Shown here: piece by piece, positions 41,845 to 46,485 of the stretch
Layout: the number at the start of each line of letters is the position of its first letter
How positions within the stretch are numbered: position 1 is the first letter of the stretch
NCBI GenBank assembly: GCA_020073615.1
Contig: JAIQEX010000041.1
Location: forward strand, 1 to 46,485
DNA: 46,485 nucleotides
Direction of reading: 5' to 3'
Origin: Terriglobia bacterium
GTDB lineage: Bacteria; Acidobacteriota; Terriglobia; Bryobacterales; Bryobacteraceae
Position numbers and translations under genes: made by a program
Notes under the pieces: model-generated
The model's database searches: none
What the model was told of the DNA's origin: nothing
What the model saw: the letters and a program-made list of their open reading frames with translations, nothing else

Positions 41845-44076
41845 ATGAACACCATCGAGAACGCAGCCGGCAGGGCCGCCATCGTGGCCCTGGCTTTTTT
41901 GATCGCCATTGCGGCGACCCCGGCCCGAGCAGGGCGTGGAGGCGACGGGCAGACTGGGCCGGCGGTGGGCCCAACCGACCACGGCGGGGTCAGCGGGGGT
42001 GGCGGCAACGGCGGAGGGGGCGGCAACCGGGGTGGAGGCGGCGAACAAGGCGGGGGGAACCAGGGCGGCGGAGGCGGCAAGAACGGGGGCGGCGGCAGGG
42101 TGGTCGGCACCCCGACCGGTGGCACTCCGACGGGCGGAACTCCGGCTGGCGGCACTCCCACGGGTGGAACGCCGACGGGCGGAACTCCGGCTGGTGGAAC
42201 CCCAACCGGCGGCACTCCAACCGGCGGCACCCCGACGGGGGGCACCCCGACGGGCGGCACCCCGACCGGTGGGAACGAGAACGGCGGCGGCGGTGGCGGC
42301 GGTGGCGGTGGCGGCACCCCCGCATCTTTAGGCACGGTCCCCATCCCCACGCCGCCCGATCTCACCACCTACGTGAGAGACCAGAAGGCCCTGGTCGTCC
42401 TCGGCAAGGCTCTGTTCTGGGACATGCAGACCGGCACTGATGGCAAGCAGGCCTGCGCCACGTGCCACTTCCACGCCGGCGCGGACCATCGGCGTACCAA
42501 CCAGATCAACGGCAATGGCGGCGCCTTCACCGCCAACTACACGCTCGGCGCCGGGGACTTCCCGTTCCACACGCAGCAGGTCGCCGGGTCGGCCGGCGTG
42601 CCCGACCGCTCATTTATCGACGTCGTCCCCGGCAGCGCGGTCGATGATGGTTTCTCGCAACTCGATCCGCAGTACAGCATCGAGGGCGTGGGCGTGCGGC
42701 GCGTGACCGGCCGCAATGCTCCCACGGTGATCAACGCCGTTTTCAACGTCCGCAACTTCTGGGACGGGCGCGCCAGGGATGTGTTCACCGTGTTTACGCC
42801 CTTCGGCGATTCGGACCCGAGCGCCAATATCGTGATGGAATCCGGCGGCAGGCTGACGGCGGTCAAGAACCGCATCCAGAACTCCAGCCTGGCCTCGCAG
42901 TCCGTGGGGCCGCCCATGAGTCCTGTAGAAATGTCGTCGGCAGGCCGCACCTGGCGGAAGCTCGGCAAGAAAATGCTCAGCCTGGCGCCCCTGGCCAACC
43001 AGCGCGTCCACCCCGGGGACAGCGTGCTCGGACCTTCCGCCAATGCGTTCGGAACCGGCCTGCAACCGTGGATCACATACGCCTCGTTGATCCAGCAGGC
43101 GTTCCTGCCGCAGTACTGGAGCTCGGTGCAACTGGTGGACGGCTCCGGCGCGAACCTCGGGCTCGCCGGCGCGCCGTCGAACACCGATCAATACTCGCAG
43201 ATGGAGTACAACTTCGCGCTCTTTTGGGGCCTGGCGATCCAGGCCTACGAGGCCACGCTGGTTTCCTCGGCGAGCCCGTTCGATCAATTCGCGGCCGGCA
43301 ACCGCAACGCCCTGACCGCCCAGCAGGCACAGGGACTGAACATCTTCACAGGCAAGGGGCAATGCACCAACTGCCACTCCGGAGCGGAATTCACCTCCGC
43401 GTCCTTCACCGCGCTGAACCGCCAGGGGAAGGTGCAAGGCCTCTCCCACGGCCTCCAAACCGACACCGGCTTCTTCCGCACCGGCGTGCGGCCCATTGCC
43501 GAGGACATCGGCATCGGCGGTAAGGACGGCTTCGGACAGCCGCTCTCCATCGCGGCGGCGCAGAGCCTCGGCAATGCCGCCGGCGTCAACGGCGCGTTCA
43601 AAGTGCCTACGGTGCGCAATACGGAGTTCACCGGCCCCTACTTCCACAACGGAGGCGCGGCCACGCTGGACCAGGTGGTGGACTTCTACTCCCGCGGCGG
43701 CGACTTCCCCGGCGACGGCAACCTGGGCCCCGGCATCCAGCCGCTCAGCCTGTCGGCCGGCGACCATGCCGCGCTGGTCGAGTTTCTCAAAGCGCTGAGC
43801 GACGACCGCGTGCGCTTCGAGCGCGCGCCCTTCGACCATCCCCAACTCTGCGTGCCCGACGGAGAGCAGACCTTCACCCCCGGCGTGCCGATCCCCAACT
43901 TCACCTTCGATGGGCGCTTCCTGAACGAAGCCCTGGACAACATGGTGGAGATTCCCGAAGTGGGCGCGGCGGGTGGGCCGCCGCTACAGACCTTCGCCGA
44001 GTTGATCGGCGCCGCCGCCGCCAACGGGCCGCGCGCGCACGATCTGTCGCAGGTGTGCACCACGCAATTCCAGTAA
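41845..44076 (+). CDS. secreted di-haem cytochrome c peroxidase-like protein with GTPTG repeat
   Basis: 743 aa from ATG 41845. A signal peptide (AAIVALAFLIAIAATPARA) is followed by a low-complexity segment of about 140 residues: Gly-rich, then 11 GTPTG units (88-142), then poly-Gly. The catalytic part follows, with haem motif CATCH (204-208) and second site CTNCH (507-511), and the peroxidase segments DGRARDVFTVF, FHNGGAATLDQVVDFYSRGG and ALVEFLKALSDDR. The haem spacing is much longer than in classical CcpA, as in the large MauG-type proteins. Likely exported; the repeat may extend the enzyme from the cell. No second gene supplies an obvious electron donor. Confidence 0.85.
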   Translation: MNTIENAAGRAAIVALAFLIAIAATPARAGRGGDGQTGPAVGPTDHGGVSGGGGNGGGGGNRGGGGEQGGGNQGGGGGKNGGGGRVVGTPTGGTPTGGTPAGGTPTGGTPTGGTPAGGTPTGGTPTGGTPTGGTPTGGTPTGGNENGGGGGGGGGGGTPASLGTVPIPTPPDLTTYVRDQKALVVLGKALFWDMQTGTDGKQACATCHFHAGADHRRTNQINGNGGAFTANYTLGAGDFPFHTQQVAGSAGVPDRSFIDVVPGSAVDDGFSQLDPQYSIEGVGVRRVTGRNAPTVINAVFNVRNFWDGRARDVFTVFTPFGDSDPSANIVMESGGRLTAVKNRIQNSSLASQSVGPPMSPVEMSSAGRTWRKLGKKMLSLAPLANQRVHPGDSVLGPSANAFGTGLQPWITYASLIQQAFLPQYWSSVQLVDGSGANLGLAGAPSNTDQYSQMEYNFALFWGLAIQAYEATLVSSASPFDQFAAGNRNALTAQQAQGLNIFTGKGQCTNCHSGAEFTSASFTALNRQGKVQGLSHGLQTDTGFFRTGVRPIAEDIGIGGKDGFGQPLSIAAAQSLGNAAGVNGAFKVPTVRNTEFTGPYFHNGGAATLDQVVDFYSRGGDFPGDGNLGPGIQPLSLSAGDHAALVEFLKALSDDRVRFERAPFDHPQLCVPDGEQTFTPGVPIPNFTFDGRFLNEALDNMVEIPEVGAAGGPPLQTFAELIGAAAANGPRAHDLSQVCTTQFQ
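42106..42270 (+). repeat. minisatellite, 15-bp unit x 11, coding for GTP(T/A)G
   Basis: Eleven tandem 15-nt units (consensus GGCACTCCGACGGGC with third-base variation), in frame, encode GTPTG or GTPAG. Copy number could vary between strains by slippage. Confidence 0.9.
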
Positions 44077-44116
44077 TGCCGGTACCGGCAGGATTCCAGA
44101 TCTTGAGAGGAAAGCC

Positions 44117-46485
44117 ATGAGAAGTCAGAATCGGATTGCCAAAATGAACCTATCCGCGTTTGCGGCCCTCCTTGTCCTTTTCGCGGCCGGCACGGCGAGC
44201 GCGCAGAGCGTGTTCAGCCAGCCGACGAGCGTGACGCTGTGGGCCGGGACCCAGGACTTCAACCAGTTCGGCCTGGCGGACATCACCGCCCCCAGCTCCG
44301 GCGTGATCCTGCAAGGCACGGCGATCAGCCCCATCACCGGCAAGCCGGTCCGCCATATGTGGTACGGCGACGCCAGCAACGGGCTGTGCCGCGTCGATCC
44401 CGAAATGGACGATCCCGGTGTGGTCACCGGCCCGGGCCTGGCCGGTCACCACAACATCATCCAGACCTGCATCGGCGCCATTCAAGCGACCGGTTTCAAG
44501 CCCGGCCAAACAGCGTTTGACGAGGCCACGAACACACTCTATTCGGTGAACGTATCCGCGGTGGGCGCCGGCATCATCCGCATGCATTACATTCCGAGTG
44601 GCGACAACGGGCATGGCACACTCGATCCGGTCCACGTGGAGGCCCTGCTGGGCAGACAGACCGGCCGAAACGCCGTCGGTGGCTGCCCCATGCTGGTCGA
44701 CCCGGTCACCAACAACCTTCCCGCACAGCCCATCTCGGCCTCGATCGGCCCGGACGGCAATCTGTACGCGGGATTCAAGCGCGGCGGCATGATCATCCGC
44801 ATCCTCAACGCGGCCACCATGGACCCCGCGAATCCGGCCGACTGCCAGAACAACGTACAAGTGCCGATGTTCAGCGCGGATGAACGTCTGGGCAACGGGC
44901 ATACCTTTGGAATGGGCTGGATCGGGCACACCCTGTTTGGCGCGGATAACATCGCGCCCTGGATCAAGGTAAACGCGGACCAGTGTCTGACTCCGCTCAA
45001 CGGCAACCTGCGGTGCGGACCGACGGCGGCCACGGAGATTTTGGCCACCCAGGTCCCCGGCCCCCAGGGTGGCTTGATCAGCGACGCGATCTATCCCTCC
45101 TTCCCCGGGAATACGCTCTACGCGGCCACACTGGGGGTCATCGCCAAGATCACCAACCTCGACACCATAACAGGCATGGCGCTCGATCCCAGCTACGGAG
45201 GGGCTTTCTGTTTCATCACGGGCCTCACTGCCGACACACGGGATCTGGCCAATGAGCCGCTCTATGTCGGGGTGGACTGCACCGGGGGAGCGATCAACGG
45301 AGCCGCCCAAATCTGGAAGGTCACGCCCGCTGCCGCGACGCCCGGGCCTCCGGCCACGCCGACCAGTGTTACGGCTGTACCCGGCCCCAACCAGGCAACC
45401 GTGACCTGGTTTCCGACTCCCAACGGCGAGCCCGTCACCAGCTACCTGGTGCGTGCCGCTCTGGTTTCCAACGGCACGACGGTGCCCGATGTGATCGTGA
45501 CCCCGACGCAAGGCACCAACCTGGTGCCGAATACGGTCACCGTCACGGGGCTGACCAACGGCGTGTCGTACGCATTCGTCGTGCAGGCGGTCAACGCGAA
45601 CGGCAGCAGCCCGTTCTCCTCCCCGAGCAACGTAGTAACTCCGCAGGCGATGAGCGTGCCGGGCGCGCCGACATCGGTAGTCGCCACGCCGGCGGACGCC
45701 TCGGCTGCAGTAGCCTGGACCGCTCCCGCGAGCAACGGCAACACCCCGATCACCAGCTACACCGTGACCGCCCTGGTAGGCGGGTTGCCTTCCGGAATCA
45801 CGGCCAGCGTGGCCGGAACAACTACTGGCGTGAATGTGACTGGCCTGACCAACGGGACGACTTACACCTTCACCGTGCACGCCACCAATGCCGTCGGCAG
45901 CGGCCTGGAGTCGGCGCCTTCCCTTCCCATGACGCCCGGGGCGACGCCCGGGAATCCGGACCTGCAAATCACCATGACGGGACCGGGGTCGATCAACGCC
46001 GGCTCGTTCGTCACCTTCAGCATGACGGTCACCAACAACGGGCCGCAGCCCGCCGCGCTGGTGACTCTGACCGATTCTCTGCCGGCGCCCTTCCAGTCGT
46101 CATCGACGTCGCGCGGCGCTTGTGCCATTACGGGAGCCGCCTTCAATTGCAACCTGGGCGCCATGGCTCCCGGCTCGAGCGCCACGGTGACCGTGACGGT
46201 AGCGATCGGCAGTGCGCCCATTACCAACACGGCGTCGGTGCAGCTCATGGATGCCAGCGGAACGATTCTGACCGACCCCGTGCCGGCCAATAACACGGCC
46301 AGTGCCACCACGAACATCAACGCACCGGCGATCGGCGCCGGCGGAGGTGGTGCGGCCGGTGGCGGCGGTGGCGCGGGCGGTGGTGGTGGCGGCGGAGCGG
46401 CCGGCGGCGGCGGTGGTGCAGCCGGCGGCGGTGGCGCGGCAGGCGGCGGTGGTGCAGCCGGCGGCGGTGGCGCGGCAGGCGGCGG
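44117..46485 (+). CDS. large secreted FN3/DUF11 protein with Gly-rich tail (runs past window end)
   Basis: At least 789 codons, open to the window edge. GAGAGGA 6 nt before ATG 44117; signal peptide ending near ASAQS (about 33). Residues 35-405 form a novel region with six-bladed-propeller-like spacing of Asn/Gly/Trp motifs (ASIGPDGNLYAGFKRGG, TLYAATLGVIAKI, YVGVDCTGGA) and conserved Cys. Two fibronectin type III domains follow (about 411-508 and 513-605), then a DUF11 (TonB/adhesin-like) domain from about 612 (NPDLQITMTG) to about 735, and finally a GGGGAA repeat from about 741. Stop not seen. Gene order suggests co-expression with the di-haem protein. Cell-surface or secreted; function unknown. 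Confidence 0.8.
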   Translation, partial: MRSQNRIAKMNLSAFAALLVLFAAGTASAQSVFSQPTSVTLWAGTQDFNQFGLADITAPSSGVILQGTAISPITGKPVRHMWYGDASNGLCRVDPEMDDPGVVTGPGLAGHHNIIQTCIGAIQATGFKPGQTAFDEATNTLYSVNVSAVGAGIIRMHYIPSGDNGHGTLDPVHVEALLGRQTGRNAVGGCPMLVDPVTNNLPAQPISASIGPDGNLYAGFKRGGMIIRILNAATMDPANPADCQNNVQVPMFSADERLGNGHTFGMGWIGHTLFGADNIAPWIKVNADQCLTPLNGNLRCGPTAATEILATQVPGPQGGLISDAIYPSFPGNTLYAATLGVIAKITNLDTITGMALDPSYGGAFCFITGLTADTRDLANEPLYVGVDCTGGAINGAAQIWKVTPAAATPGPPATPTSVTAVPGPNQATVTWFPTPNGEPVTSYLVRAALVSNGTTVPDVIVTPTQGTNLVPNTVTVTGLTNGVSYAFVVQAVNANGSSPFSSPSNVVTPQAMSVPGAPTSVVATPADASAAVAWTAPASNGNTPITSYTVTALVGGLPSGITASVAGTTTGVNVTGLTNGTTYTFTVHATNAVGSGLESAPSLPMTPGATPGNPDLQITMTGPGSINAGSFVTFSMTVTNNGPQPAALVTLTDSLPAPFQSSSTSRGACAITGAAFNCNLGAMAPGSSATVTVTVAIGSAPITNTASVQLMDASGTILTDPVPANNTASATTNINAPAIGAGGGGAAGGGGGAGGGGGGGAAGGGGGAAGGGGAAGGGGAAGGGGAAGG
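46339..46485 (+). repeat. GC-rich tandem repeat, 18-bp unit, coding for GGGGAA
   Basis: Repeats of GGCGGCGGTGGNGCNGCN, encoding Gly-Gly-Gly-Gly-Ala-Ala, occupy the end of the window and continue beyond it. Highly G-rich on the coding strand (G-quadruplex-prone). True copy number is unknown. Confidence 0.85.

Noticed and set aside
42106-42270. CRISPR-like array
   Set aside because: The units are contiguous 15-bp in-frame repeats with no spacers.
41814-42368. 184-codon proline-rich minus-strand frame
   Set aside because: Complement of the glycine-rich repeat in the di-haem protein; low-complexity artefact.
44150-45967. 605-codon minus-strand open frame
   Set aside because: Antisense to the FN3/DUF11 gene, which has a signal peptide and domain motifs.

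Overview
This window is high-GC (roughly 65%) bacterial chromosome, gene-dense, with many 4-bp ATGA/TTGA stop-start overlaps. The best guess is an acidobacterium of the Bryobacterales/Solibacter type. The clues are the C-terminal tail of a large acidobacterial-type TonB-dependent receptor (2397-2706), the secreted beta-rich proteins, and the overall gene repertoire. This placement rests on recalled family resemblance, not on a marker gene in the window.

Layout. (1) 1-2804 is a decayed mobile-element zone: an IS66-like transposase cut by the window edge, a DUF3800 protein without its N-terminus plus its small partner, an intact IS1595-family transposase with its own near-consensus promoter, and a frameshifted TonB-receptor tail. 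(2) 2805-9967 holds rtcB, a di-haem cytochrome c peroxidase-like gene, a Crp/Fnr regulator overlapping a Mut7-C RNase gene, and a divergent cfa + FAD-oxidoreductase pair that looks like a methyl-branched fatty-acid (TmsB/TmsA-like) module. (3) 9976-16087 is a fatty acid/acyl-CoA island: an AidB-type acyl-CoA dehydrogenase divergent from a CaiB-type CoA-transferase, a thiolase and a FadB-like multifunctional protein. (4) 16051-18905 is a leftward four-gene run: secreted beta protein, acetamidase/formamidase with an added N-terminal domain, DUF5996 and UBP-type zinc finger. (5) 19037-26593 is a phosphate-starvation locus: PhoR-like kinase, porin, pstSCAB and phoU, with Pho-box-like 11-bp-period repeats before the porin and before pstS but no phoB. 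(6) 26838-30744 is the xseB-ispA-tlyA-nadK housekeeping run (no dxs), ending in a dicarboxylate/amino-acid:cation symporter. (7) 30788-36386 holds an alpha/beta hydrolase-TPR protein, then a tightly overlapped trio: a DapA-fold protein lacking its Schiff-base lysine, a secreted esterase and a PLP decarboxylase. A periplasmic coiled-coil protein follows. (8) 36415-37061 is a VapBC-like toxin-antitoxin pair with an operator palindrome. (9) 37555-41640 is an envelope-stress type operon: XRE regulator, NfeD-like, flotillin and PspA, followed by a PH-domain protein and a short beta-carbonic-anhydrase-like protein, closed by a good intrinsic terminator. (10) 41845-end holds two large secreted proteins with low-complexity segments: a di-haem peroxidase carrying an 11-copy GTPTG repeat, and an FN3/DUF11 protein running off the window in a GGGGAA repeat.

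No tRNA, rRNA or CRISPR array was seen. The most system-like loci are the XRE-NfeD-flotillin-PspA operon, the cfa/FAD-oxidoreductase pair, the catalytically altered DapA-fold operon, and the paired repeat-bearing secreted proteins at the right end.
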